Assembly: GCA_017451025.1 (NCBI GenBank)
Contig: JAFSSM010000013.1
Coordinates: 1 to 53,150 of the forward strand
Direction: 5' to 3'
From: Synergistaceae bacterium
Lineage (GTDB): Bacteria > Synergistota > Synergistia > Synergistales > Aminobacteriaceae
Length of the DNA stretch: 53,150 nt
The translations under genes and the position numbers were made by a program. Under the pieces are notes generated by a model. It did not search any database and was not told the DNA's origin. It saw nothing but the letters and a program-made list of their open reading frames with translations. Below are positions 1 to 7,356 of the stretch, one piece after another. Each line of letters opens with the position of its first letter. The first letter of the stretch is position 1.

Positions 1-115
1 CCGACTGGACAGCCGAGATGCTCTGCCACGAGAAGAACACCGCAACTCCGAAAAGCGCAAGGACTATTCCGAAGCCTATCGTGAGTTTGCCCGTAATCTT
101 AAAGTTGTTTAACAT
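1..115 (-). CDS. N-terminus of a probable methyl-accepting chemotaxis protein (partial)
   Basis: This is the first 38 codons of a gene that runs off the left edge. It starts at ATG 115 with AGGAG (124-128) eight bases upstream. The peptide begins MLNNFKITGKLTIGFGIVLA and continues hydrophobic: a short basic cytoplasmic lead followed by one membrane segment (about residues 12-30). The lead 'NFKITGKLTIGFGIVL' is typical of the first membrane segment of chemoreceptors, but no sensory or signalling domain is inside the window. Another membrane sensor such as a histidine kinase is possible. Confidence 0.5.
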   Translation of the reverse strand, partial: MLNNFKITGKLTIGFGIVLALFGVAVFFSWQSISAVQS

Positions 116-184
116 ACTACACGCTCCTGTGAATAAAATTTGTGGGTGAAAAAACCTAATGACTACAGCGACGATTGTACAGCC

Positions 185-745
185 TTATCGTTCAGGGGCA
201 ATCCCCTCCTTAGCCATGAGCCACGAAAGAGCTGCAAACGTCTTCGAGTCCCGTATTCTGCCTTCACGAATCATCTTCGGTATGTCGGCGAAGGCAACTT
301 CGACAACCGAGACGTTTTCGTCGTCGTCCTGGGGCAGTGATGCTTCAGTGAGGTCTTCGGCGAGGAACAGCGTGAACATTTCCGTGCAGAATCCCGGCGA
401 TGCGTAGAACTCCCCGATTCTGAAGAGCTTTCCGGCCCTTACGTTCAGCTCCTCCTGCATTTCGCGTTCGGCGGCCTGTGCGGGGTCTTCTCCCTTCTCG
501 ATGAGTCCTGCACATACTTCGAGTGTCTCCTCATGAACTGCGTACCTGTACTGCCGGACAAGAAGCACTGTCTTGCGGCTGGTTACGGCAATCATACCTA
601 CAGCCGCCTTGTGCTCGACGACTTCCCTGATGGCGAGATGGCCGGAAGGTGTGCGGACATCATCACAGCGAACACTGAGAATCCTTCCGTCAAAGATTCT
701 CTTCTCAGCAACGCAGACTTCTTCAATGTCTGATCTCTGCGGCAT
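185..745 (-). CDS. Nudix hydrolase, ADP-ribose pyrophosphatase type
   Basis: 186-residue cytoplasmic Nudix hydrolase. The full Nudix box is present at residues 80-102 (G-x5-E-x7-REMQEEL-x-V), which supplies the Mg-binding glutamates. The flanking sequence, with VRQYRYAV before the box and GEFYASPGF after it, is the pattern of the ADP-ribose pyrophosphatase (NudF/YqkG) branch, which splits ADP-ribose to AMP and ribose 5-phosphate. The ATG at 745 has an AGGTG ribosome site upstream. It follows fmt on the same strand after about 70 bases that contain a good -10 box, so it may have its own promoter. Substrate specificity cannot be fixed by eye. Confidence 0.85.
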   Translation of the reverse strand: MPQRSDIEEVCVAEKRIFDGRILSVRCDDVRTPSGHLAIREVVEHKAAVGMIAVTSRKTVLLVRQYRYAVHEETLEVCAGLIEKGEDPAQAAEREMQEELNVRAGKLFRIGEFYASPGFCTEMFTLFLAEDLTEASLPQDDDENVSVVEVAFADIPKMIREGRIRDSKTFAALSWLMAKEGIAPER

Positions 746-793
746 AAGAACACCTGCCCTTTTCCTGAATTGATTACTTACGTGAATTGCTTA

Positions 794-824
794 ATTATAA
801 CGCATAACCCTAAACTTTACACAA
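794..824 (-). promoter_or_regulatory. candidate promoter for the Nudix gene
   Basis: On the minus strand a perfect TATAAT (799-794) lies 19 bases after TTGTGT (824-819), about 50 bases before the ATG at 745. The spacing is long and the -35 weak, so this rests mainly on the -10 box. The -35 overlaps the end of fmt. Confidence 0.3.
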
Positions 825-1737
825 ATTCACCACATTGAAGGCGCATACCTCTTGACCACTCTGCACCTGTTGATTTGTTCCTGCCCTCGCTCTGGACTTC
901 GAGGAGTTCAACGCAATCATCACAGCAGGAAATTATCGGATCCCCCTCTATTCTCATCACTTGGCCGGGAGTTTTTGCGGTGATGTCTTCGCGGATTAAT
1001 GCCCTCCAGATTTTGACGCGCTTTCCGCGAATCACGGTGTAAGCTCCTCCTGACATGTCCAGTGCCCTCACAGTGTCCGTGAATTTCTTGGCCGTCATGG
1101 TGAACGACAGCTCAAATTCTGCCTTTTCGAGTTTTGGGGCATAAGTAGCGAGCGAGTCGTCCTGCGGCGTGAATGTCAGGGCATCAAGATTTCTGACTGC
1201 CTCAGCCGCAATTTCACAGCCCATTTCCGCGAGCCGATGGTACAAGTCGGAAGCGTTTTCGCCCGGCAGAATCCCGGTGCGTGTCTGCCCGAAAATTCCG
1301 CCCGCGTCCATCGCCTGAACCAGCCGGAACACACTGACTCCCGTATAGTCCTTGCCGTCGAGAAGTGCACGCTGAATCGGTGCTGCTCCTCTGTATTCTG
1401 GCAGAAGGGACGGGTGAATGTTCAGGCACATGCGCGACAAGAAGGGTTCGCGGATAATTTGTCCGAAGTCTATCACGAAAATTATTGCGGGCTGTTCGGA
1501 GTCGAGAGCATCAATCAGCTCCTGATTAGCGGAGAGTTTTCCTGTGCGCGTAACACTCAGGCCAAGTGATGAAGCTGTAAGTTCCACAGGAGAAGGATTT
1601 TCGCGGTTGTTCCTGCCTGAACGTGTAGGAAGGCCGGTGATGATTCTGTTGAGCTGGATATTGTTCTTGACGAGGCCTGCCAGACACAGCGAGGCAAACT
1701 GACCTGTACCTATGAACCAGATGTTATTGCTGCTCAC
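817..1737 (-). CDS. fmt: methionyl-tRNA formyltransferase
   Basis: 306 residues, the usual family length. The enzyme transfers a formyl group from 10-formyl-tetrahydrofolate to initiator Met-tRNA. The N-terminal Rossmann part contains the catalytic stretch LNIHPSLLPEYRGAAPIQRA (Asn and His of the NxH pair, then the SLLPxYRGAAP signature) and a following Asp in QAMDAGG. The C-terminal OB-like domain ends with the expected GAEWSRGMRL pattern. It starts one base after the def stop codon, so def and fmt form the standard bacterial initiation pair. The N-terminal folate loop is shorter and less conserved than in E. coli. Confidence 0.93.
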   Translation of the reverse strand: MSSNNIWFIGTGQFASLCLAGLVKNNIQLNRIITGLPTRSGRNNRENPSPVELTASSLGLSVTRTGKLSANQELIDALDSEQPAIIFVIDFGQIIREPFLSRMCLNIHPSLLPEYRGAAPIQRALLDGKDYTGVSVFRLVQAMDAGGIFGQTRTGILPGENASDLYHRLAEMGCEIAAEAVRNLDALTFTPQDDSLATYAPKLEKAEFELSFTMTAKKFTDTVRALDMSGGAYTVIRGKRVKIWRALIREDITAKTPGQVMRIEGDPIISCCDDCVELLEVQSEGRNKSTGAEWSRGMRLQCGEFV

Positions 1738-1738
1738 C

Positions 1739-2257
1739 CTAGAAATGCCCTCCTGTATTTTTCGCGGCCTTCTTCTTGATGGCGTTGCGCTTGAGGCTCG
1801 AAAGGTAATCCACGAATAATTTTCCAGTCAGGTGATCCATCTCATGAAGGAAGGCTCGTGCGGTGTAACCCTCACCCTCGTATTCGTGAGTCTCTCCTTT
1901 TTCGTCCTGAACAGAAATTTTCACCCACTGCGGGCGCGTAACGTGGGCGTATATTCCCGGAAAACTGAGGCACCCCTCTTCGCCGTCCTGAATGCCTTTC
2001 TGGTCAATCACTTTCGGGTTGATGAGCACATAACTTTTGCCGTCATACTCAACAACAGCAATTTTCTTGAGGACTCCGACCTGCGGGGCGGCAAGTCCTA
2101 CGCCGTCATGTGCTCTCATTGCCGCAAAAAGGTCCTGTACGAATTTAGCAAGTTCCTCATCAAAGACTTCAACATCTTCGGATTTTTTCTTGAGGAGCGG
2201 ATTAGGATACTTGAGAATTTCGAGTCCTCCGTCAATAACTTCATGGGTATCTGCCAA
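1739..2257 (-). CDS. def: peptide deformylase
   Basis: 172-residue metalloenzyme that removes the N-formyl group from new proteins. All three signature motifs are present: GVGLAAPQVG (residues 52-61), EEGCLSF (93-99, with the metal-binding Cys) and HEMDH (138-142, two metal His and the catalytic Glu). The start is TTG at 2257, preceded by AGGAG about 11 bases upstream; an in-frame TGA lies just upstream and no in-frame ATG fits. Fmt follows after one base. The gene is separated from htrA by a terminator, and a minus-strand TATAAT (2320-2315) may mark its promoter. Confidence 0.95.
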   Translation of the reverse strand: MADTHEVIDGGLEILKYPNPLLKKKSEDVEVFDEELAKFVQDLFAAMRAHDGVGLAAPQVGVLKKIAVVEYDGKSYVLINPKVIDQKGIQDGEEGCLSFPGIYAHVTRPQWVKISVQDEKGETHEYEGEGYTARAFLHEMDHLTGKLFVDYLSSLKRNAIKKKAAKNTGGHF

Positions 2258-2364
2258 TATGTTTCACTCTCCTATACATTTATGAACGCGGCTTATTTTA
2301 CCGCACAGCAATGGATTATATTACAACAAGCGCAGCTCTTTCTTCTGGTCAGTCCATCATCCTA

Positions 2365-2400
2365 CAAAAATAGCGGGACTCTCATTTCGAGAATCCCGCC
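2365..2400 (-). terminator. intrinsic terminator of htrA
   Basis: Read on the minus strand, an 11-bp stem GCGGGATTCTC/GAGAGTCCCGC (one G-U pair) with loop GAAAT is followed by TATTTTTG. It lies just after the htrA stop codon and isolates that gene from def-fmt. Confidence 0.85.
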
Positions 2401-2415
2401 TAATTTTTCTGAGTC

Positions 2416-3864
2416 TTACTTCTTCTTGCGGTCTACCTGCAGGAAATATGTTGAACCCTCGCGCTCAACCATCAGCACAACCGAATCATCACTCCCGATT
2501 GCCTTCACCAAGTCCTCAGGTGTTTTGACTTCCTGGCCGTTCAGCTCAACGATCAGATCTCCCTCGCGGACTCCTTCATCGTAGTATGCCGGTGATTCTT
2601 TATCCACGTCGACAATAACCAGTCCCTCGCTGTTCGAGTCAATCTTGTACTGTCTGCGCAGAGCATCATTCACAGGCGAAACACGGTTAATCCCAAATTC
2701 CTTGAGTGCCTCGCTTCCGGAAGCGTCTGACTCTTTCTCGTCCTTGTTATCGCTGGTTTCCGGCCTGCCGTCAGCAGTGTTAGGACGTTCGCCCAACTTA
2801 ACACTGAAGTTTATAGTTTTGCCCTTGCGCACAATTTCCAGCTTTGCCGTCGAGTTCGGAGCAAGCACACGCACTTTCTGCACAAATGCATTCGCGTCCT
2901 TGATGTTCTCGCCGTTCAGCTTCACTACCACGTCTCCGCGCTTGATGCCCGCTTTGTCCGCAGGGTCTCCCTTGAACACGTCGTTAATCATTGCGCCTTC
3001 GGTGCCATTAACTCCGTAGGCTTTCGCCATCTGCGGAGTTATATCCCTCACACTGACTCCGAGCCATCCGCGTTTGACTCTGCCGTAGGACACAAGGTCT
3101 CCCATTATCTCCTTTGCTTTGTTGACTGGTATTGCGAAGCACAAGCCCTGTGCATACGGAATAATCGCTGTGTTTATTCCTATGACCTTTCCGTCCATAT
3201 CGAGCAATGGCCCGCCGGAATTTCCGGGATTGATTGCCGCGTCGGTCTGCAGGAAATCGTCGAAGTTCACATCCTGCGCGTGAATGCTCCTGTTCTTGGC
3301 CGAAATTACTCCGGCTGTTACCGAGTGCTCGAAGCCGTAAGGGTTGCCGATTGCGACGACCCACTCGCCGACTTCTACTGCGTCAGAATCGCCAAGCTCA
3401 AGCACCGGCAAATCTCCATCAGGCTCAATCTTGATCACTGCCAAGTCATACGTAGGATCATTGCCGACGATTTTTGCGGGATAAGTCTTCTTGCTGCCGT
3501 CCGCAAGCTGAAGAGACACGGTGATTTTTTCCATGCCGTCAACCACGTGGTTGTTGGTGAGTATCTGCCCGTCCTTCGTTACGATGAAGCCTGAACCTCT
3601 GCCCTTCATAGGGACTGAGCGTGTGAAATCCTTGAAGGCATCACCGAAAAATCTCTTGAAGAACGGATCGTCGTCGAACGGGAAAGGAGAAATTGACCGC
3701 TTGGCCGTCTTCTCAACGTCAATGTTCACGACCGCGACGGAAGCCATTTTTACGATCGGGACTATCGGGTTGTTCTGCCGGGCGAATGCCGCAAACGAAC
3801 TCCCTGCTGTCCCGAGAATCAGTGCAAGCGTCAGGAATAACGCCATCAATTTTTTACTGCTCAA
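2416..3864 (-). CDS. htrA: HtrA/DegP-type periplasmic serine protease with two PDZ domains
   Basis: 482 residues from the chosen TTG start at 3864, which has GGAGG eight bases upstream (3873-3877); an ATG at 3879 and a longer frame to 3933 lack this. A signal peptide (SSKKLMALFLTLALILGTAG...SSFAA) exports the protein. The trypsin-like domain has His106 (TNNHV), Asp140 (TYDLAV) and Ser216 (GNSGGPLL). Two PDZ domains follow, at about 262-352 and 387-477, as in DegP-class proteases that degrade or refold misfolded envelope proteins. It lies after lgt on the same strand with a short gap containing a -10 box, and has its own terminator. Confidence 0.93.
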   Translation of the reverse strand: MSSKKLMALFLTLALILGTAGSSFAAFARQNNPIVPIVKMASVAVVNIDVEKTAKRSISPFPFDDDPFFKRFFGDAFKDFTRSVPMKGRGSGFIVTKDGQILTNNHVVDGMEKITVSLQLADGSKKTYPAKIVGNDPTYDLAVIKIEPDGDLPVLELGDSDAVEVGEWVVAIGNPYGFEHSVTAGVISAKNRSIHAQDVNFDDFLQTDAAINPGNSGGPLLDMDGKVIGINTAIIPYAQGLCFAIPVNKAKEIMGDLVSYGRVKRGWLGVSVRDITPQMAKAYGVNGTEGAMINDVFKGDPADKAGIKRGDVVVKLNGENIKDANAFVQKVRVLAPNSTAKLEIVRKGKTINFSVKLGERPNTADGRPETSDNKDEKESDASGSEALKEFGINRVSPVNDALRRQYKIDSNSEGLVIVDVDKESPAYYDEGVREGDLIVELNGQEVKTPEDLVKAIGSDDSVVLMVEREGSTYFLQVDRKKK

Positions 3865-3904
3865 AGTCTTTACCTCCATAAAAATTGTTTTTGTACGGCG
3901 AAAT

Positions 3905-3924
3905 ATTTTAGCCTCACAATGTGA
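3905..3924 (-). promoter_or_regulatory. candidate -10 box and small palindrome ahead of htrA
   Basis: A minus-strand TAAAAT (3910-3905) lies about 45 bases before the htrA TTG. Immediately upstream is the palindrome TCACA-T-TGTGA (3924-3914), within what would be the promoter spacer. No convincing -35 was seen. It could be an operator, but this is a weak call. Confidence 0.25.
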
Positions 3925-3941
3925 AGACTTCATGACTCGTT

Positions 3942-4733
3942 TTACTTATGTGAACTATCAGCCTTCAGCCGTAAAAGGCTATACACCAGCCATATGCACA
4001 CGAAAGGCAGAGCCAGCAAAAGCCACCTGTAGGTCCACATGTGAATGCTCAGCAAAGAAGCCGGGTTAGGGTATCTAACGAGAGCAACGGAGAATCGCAT
4101 TGCGGCATAGAGGATAATTCCCAGAGGGGCAAGCACGGAATAATGACGCTGTTTTCCCCTCTGAAGCGGCAGGATTTTTCGTTCGGCGAACATCAGAATC
4201 AGGACGATAGCTCCAGCAATAATTGAGTAGTATATCTGCGTGGGATGCCGGAGTATTCCTGCTTTGTCGTTCGGGAAATGCACGCCCAGACAAAAATCCG
4301 TAACGTTCCCGACGCAGCAGCCATTCAGGAAGCAGCCCCAGCGTCCAACAGCAATAGCCAGGAACGCTGGGATTATCGCGACATCGCACAATTTCAGGAA
4401 GGATATTTTCTTCGAGAACAGGCACATCACCAGCGCAGACACGAAAGCTCCGGCAACTGCTCCGAACTCGTAGAGGCTGCCTCTGTTGAGGTCAAGGAAC
4501 AACGAGGGCTGTGCTAAATATTCCCGCCAGTTCACGAAGTACTCGGGAGAACGCGCACCGAGCATCATGCACAGAAAGGATATAGCCATAACTCTGCGTG
4601 ATTCGTCCTCGTCGAGGCTGTAGAGTTTGAGCCTGCGGATACCCCAGAGAATCGCCAGCGACAAGGCTATAAACCACACGACGCTGTAAGAATCTATCCT
4701 GATGCTGCCAATGCGTAAAAGTGTAGGGTACAT
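3942..4733 (-). CDS. lgt: prolipoprotein diacylglyceryl transferase
   Basis: 263-residue multi-pass membrane enzyme that attaches diacylglycerol from phosphatidylglycerol to the lipobox cysteine of prolipoproteins. The start is ATG 4733 with GGAGG ten bases upstream, inside the end of the preceding gene; a longer frame to 4805 is not supported. About seven hydrophobic segments are visible. The family signature appears as GRWGCFLNGCCVGN (the Arg, first Asn and Gly of the GRxxNFxNG pattern are recognisable in the divergent 'GCFLNGCC' form) and HPTQIYY. It follows the beta-lactamase-fold gene by two bases, so the two are translationally linked. Confidence 0.9.
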   Translation of the reverse strand: MYPTLLRIGSIRIDSYSVVWFIALSLAILWGIRRLKLYSLDEDESRRVMAISFLCMMLGARSPEYFVNWREYLAQPSLFLDLNRGSLYEFGAVAGAFVSALVMCLFSKKISFLKLCDVAIIPAFLAIAVGRWGCFLNGCCVGNVTDFCLGVHFPNDKAGILRHPTQIYYSIIAGAIVLILMFAERKILPLQRGKQRHYSVLAPLGIILYAAMRFSVALVRYPNPASLLSIHMWTYRWLLLALPFVCIWLVYSLLRLKADSSHK

Positions 4734-4735
4734 GA

Positions 4736-5614
4736 TTATTCGGCCTCCCACAAAAGCATATTGTCGTCGAAATATGCCTTGAGCCTGCCGTTGTCCTTCA
4801 GCCACGACAAATAGGAACGCACCGTGCTTCCAACAAGAACATACTGCTCGAAGTTCATGCTCAGATTCAGTTCCGCAAATAATTTCTGGAGTATTACCTC
4901 GAAATTCAGAGGAGCGCGGCAGATTCCGGTTATCCTGTCCGCAATTTCGTTTGCCTTGTCGATGTTGAGCTGTGCAAGGCCGGAAATATCTTTGGTCGTT
5001 GGCGCGTGAGCAGGGACGAACGCATCAGCTTCAAGCGTCTTGACCATTTCCAGAGTTGTTATGTAGGAAGCGACATCATAGAGAAAAGTTATCTGGTACT
5101 TGGCCAGAGTCTCGGCACTTGACAGGCAATCGGCCAAGTACACCACGTTATCGGGAGTCCTGAATCCGGCCATGCTGAAAAAATGTCCGGGCAAGGGGAT
5201 AATTTCCCAGCCTTCGGGTATAACTTCAGGTGTAAGGTATTCCGCATTGCTTTCCTGAGCCATCAGGAATTTGTGGCGCAATTCTTTCACGGGGAAGCCC
5301 CCGTACAGAAACGACGGCTCAAGAACAGGATGACGGGTAAAGGCGCACTCAACATCAGGAGCGTAGATTTTGCACCCCGTCTGAGCCTGAAGGTACTTGT
5401 TGCCGCCGATGTGGTCAGCGTTCGAGTGAGTGTTGTAGATTGCTGTGAGCTTCCACTTGTTGGCATCGAGGACCTGACGGACTTTTCGGCCTGCTTCCTT
5501 GTCGTTGCCGCTGTCAATTAAGCAGACATTACCGCCTTCAAGCCTGACGAGTCCGATTTTTGCGGGACTTTGAATGTAATAGCTGCTCCCCTTTACGTGA
5601 ACAAGCTCATACAT
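4736..5614 (-). CDS. metallo-beta-lactamase-fold hydrolase
   Basis: 292-residue metallo-beta-lactamase-fold protein with an extra C-terminal domain of about 80 residues (winged-helix-like). The metal motif reads H63-S-N65-A-D67-H68, so the second His of HxHxDH is Asn; His144 (LPGH), Asp162 (LADC) and His203 (PAHAP) complete the site. The N variant occurs in some otherwise normal family members, but it may change metal occupancy. No signal peptide, so cytoplasmic. It is read from the same unit as the upstream acyl-CoA ligase, with two bases between them, which suggests a linked role such as hydrolysing a thioester or ester. The substrate is unknown. Confidence 0.8.
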   Translation of the reverse strand: MYELVHVKGSSYYIQSPAKIGLVRLEGGNVCLIDSGNDKEAGRKVRQVLDANKWKLTAIYNTHSNADHIGGNKYLQAQTGCKIYAPDVECAFTRHPVLEPSFLYGGFPVKELRHKFLMAQESNAEYLTPEVIPEGWEIIPLPGHFFSMAGFRTPDNVVYLADCLSSAETLAKYQITFLYDVASYITTLEMVKTLEADAFVPAHAPTTKDISGLAQLNIDKANEIADRITGICRAPLNFEVILQKLFAELNLSMNFEQYVLVGSTVRSYLSWLKDNGRLKAYFDDNMLLWEAE

Positions 5615-5616
5615 GG

Positions 5617-7245
5617 CTATTCAGCCTCTGGAAAACTGCTCCCGTGAGCGTACATTTCGCGGAGCTTGGGCTTCTCAATTTTGCCTGTAGGGTTTCTCGG
5701 GACATCAGCGAAGATGATTTTGCGGGGCCTCTTGTATCTCGGAAGCTCAAGGCAGAACCTGTTAATCTCCTCTTCAGTGCAGCGCATACCCTTCTTGACC
5801 TGAATAATTGCCGCAGGAATTTCACCGAGTCTTGGTTCAGGCAGACCGATAACAGCAACGTCGTGGACTTTGGGGTGCCCCGCAAGGAAATTCTCAATCT
5901 GTACAGGGTAAATGTTTTCGCCGCCCATAATGACCACGTCCTTCTTGCGGTCAACCAGCCAAACGAATCCATCTGCGTCCTGCATGGCCATATCTCCGGT
6001 GAATAGCCAGCCGTCCCTGAGAGTCTCGTGAGTTGCTCCGGGATTGTGGTAGTAGCACAGCATTACGCCGGGACCTTTGACGCAAAGTTCGCCGGTCTCT
6101 CCCTGAGCAACAGGGTTTCCGTTGTTGTCGACTATCTTGATTTCCCAGCCGTAACCCGGCACTCCGATAGCTCCTACTTTGTGAATATTATCGAGCCCAA
6201 GATGAACACAGCCCGGCCCTGTAGATTCAGAGAGGCCGTAATTTGTGTCGTACTTGTGGTGCGGGAAATAGTCGAGCCAGTGCTTGATCAGAGCAGGAGG
6301 AACAGGCTGTGCACCGATGTGCATTAACCGCCACTGAGAGAGATTGCGGCCTGCGAGTTTGAGGTCTCCTCTGTCGAGTGCCGTCAAAATATCCTGGCAC
6401 CAGGGAACTAACAGCCACACGATGGTGCATCCTTCCCACGATACGACATCGAGAATAGCTTTCGGTGAGGTGCCTTTGAGGATAACTGCGCGGCTTCCGG
6501 TGAAGAGAGAGCCGAACCAGTGCATTTTTGCGCCGGTGTGGTAGAGCGGCGGAATGCACAGGAAAACGTCCTCATGAGTCGTGAGGTGGTGCTTTGCCTC
6601 CATGCGCGCGGCCTGAAGGAGTGCTGTGTGGTTGTGCAGAATAGCTTTCGGGAAGCCAGTTGTGCCTGACGAGAAATATATTGCGGCTTCGTCGGTGTCC
6701 TCAATGAGAATTTTGGGGGCAGTCGATGAGCAGTTGCTTACGGCTTCGTTGTAGCTTTCGGCGAACGACGGGCAGTTGTCCCCTACGAAGAAGAGCAGGC
6801 ACTTATCGCCGAGAGCAAGGACCGTGTTTTCGACCCTGCCGATAAATTCCGGGCCAAAGAAGAGAACGTCAACATCGGCAAGATTTACGCAGTACTCTAT
6901 TTCTTCTGAGGAATAGCGGAAATTCAGGGGGACAGCGATTGCGCCGGTTTTGAGTATGCCAAAGTAAATGGGCAGCCACTCGAGGCAGTTCATGAGGAGG
7001 ATAGCGATTTTCTGGCCTTTCTTTATGCCGCGAGAGAGGAGCATATTTGCGACACGGTTAGCTTTTTCGTCAAAGACTGACCAGGTAATTTCGCGCCTGT
7101 AGGGTTTTGCGGAAGTGGGCTGAATAAGTGAATATTCTTTCCACGTAATGCGGATAGGTTCTTCCTGTTCCGGGTTAATTTCGACAAGAGCAACTTCATT
7201 GCCGTAAAGTTTGCTGTTGCGTTCGAGCAAATCAGTGATGGGCAT
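5617..7245 (-). CDS. AMP-forming acyl-CoA synthetase
   Basis: 542-residue ANL-superfamily ligase that activates a carboxylic acid with ATP and CoA. Motifs in order: SSGTTGFPKA (P-loop-like A3), YGLSESTG (A5), GDMAMQDADG (A7), RKKDVVIMGGENIYP (A8 hinge) and PTGKIEK with the catalytic Lys near the C-terminus. Start chosen at ATG 7245; GTG 7269 and TTG 7296 are in frame, but 7296 lies inside the palindrome near the predicted transcription start. The ribosome site is weak (GAGGG). It heads a unit with the hydrolase and lgt. The chain or aryl specificity cannot be read from sequence. Confidence 0.88.
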   Translation of the reverse strand: MPITDLLERNSKLYGNEVALVEINPEQEEPIRITWKEYSLIQPTSAKPYRREITWSVFDEKANRVANMLLSRGIKKGQKIAILLMNCLEWLPIYFGILKTGAIAVPLNFRYSSEEIEYCVNLADVDVLFFGPEFIGRVENTVLALGDKCLLFFVGDNCPSFAESYNEAVSNCSSTAPKILIEDTDEAAIYFSSGTTGFPKAILHNHTALLQAARMEAKHHLTTHEDVFLCIPPLYHTGAKMHWFGSLFTGSRAVILKGTSPKAILDVVSWEGCTIVWLLVPWCQDILTALDRGDLKLAGRNLSQWRLMHIGAQPVPPALIKHWLDYFPHHKYDTNYGLSESTGPGCVHLGLDNIHKVGAIGVPGYGWEIKIVDNNGNPVAQGETGELCVKGPGVMLCYYHNPGATHETLRDGWLFTGDMAMQDADGFVWLVDRKKDVVIMGGENIYPVQIENFLAGHPKVHDVAVIGLPEPRLGEIPAAIIQVKKGMRCTEEEINRFCLELPRYKRPRKIIFADVPRNPTGKIEKPKLREMYAHGSSFPEAE

Positions 7246-7276
7246 AGCGAGAAAAATTCCCTCTTTCACTAAGAAT

Positions 7277-7305
7277 AAAGTCCTGTTTGATGTCAACAGG
7301 ACTTT
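7277..7305. repeat. perfect 11-bp inverted repeat at the acyl-CoA ligase start site
   Basis: AAAGTCCTGTT (7277-7287) and AACAGGACTTT (7295-7305) are exact inverted copies around a 7-base centre. The element begins where transcription from the upstream promoter should start, so it is either a dimeric repressor operator or a stable hairpin at the very 5' end of the mRNA. Its minus-strand downstream flank (ATTCTT) is only mildly T-rich, so terminator function is less likely. Confidence 0.75.
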
Positions 7306-7309
7306 GTGA

Positions 7310-7338
7310 AAATTACCTCAAACCAAAAGTAATGTCAA
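7310..7338 (-). promoter_or_regulatory. sigma70-type promoter of the acyl-CoA ligase unit
   Basis: On the minus strand TTGACA (7338-7333) is followed by exactly 17 bases and TAATTT (7315-7310). The predicted start point is near 7303, at the edge of the inverted repeat, and about 60 bases before the ATG at 7245. It lies after the stop codon of the ankyrin gene. Confidence 0.7.
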
Positions 7339-7356
7339 GGAATCTATTTTGCGTTA

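Noticed and set aside
7277-7305. Inverted repeat as terminator of the ankyrin gene
   Set aside because: The minus-strand downstream tract has only a few T, and the repeat lies after a strong promoter that serves the next gene, so an operator or 5' hairpin explains it better.
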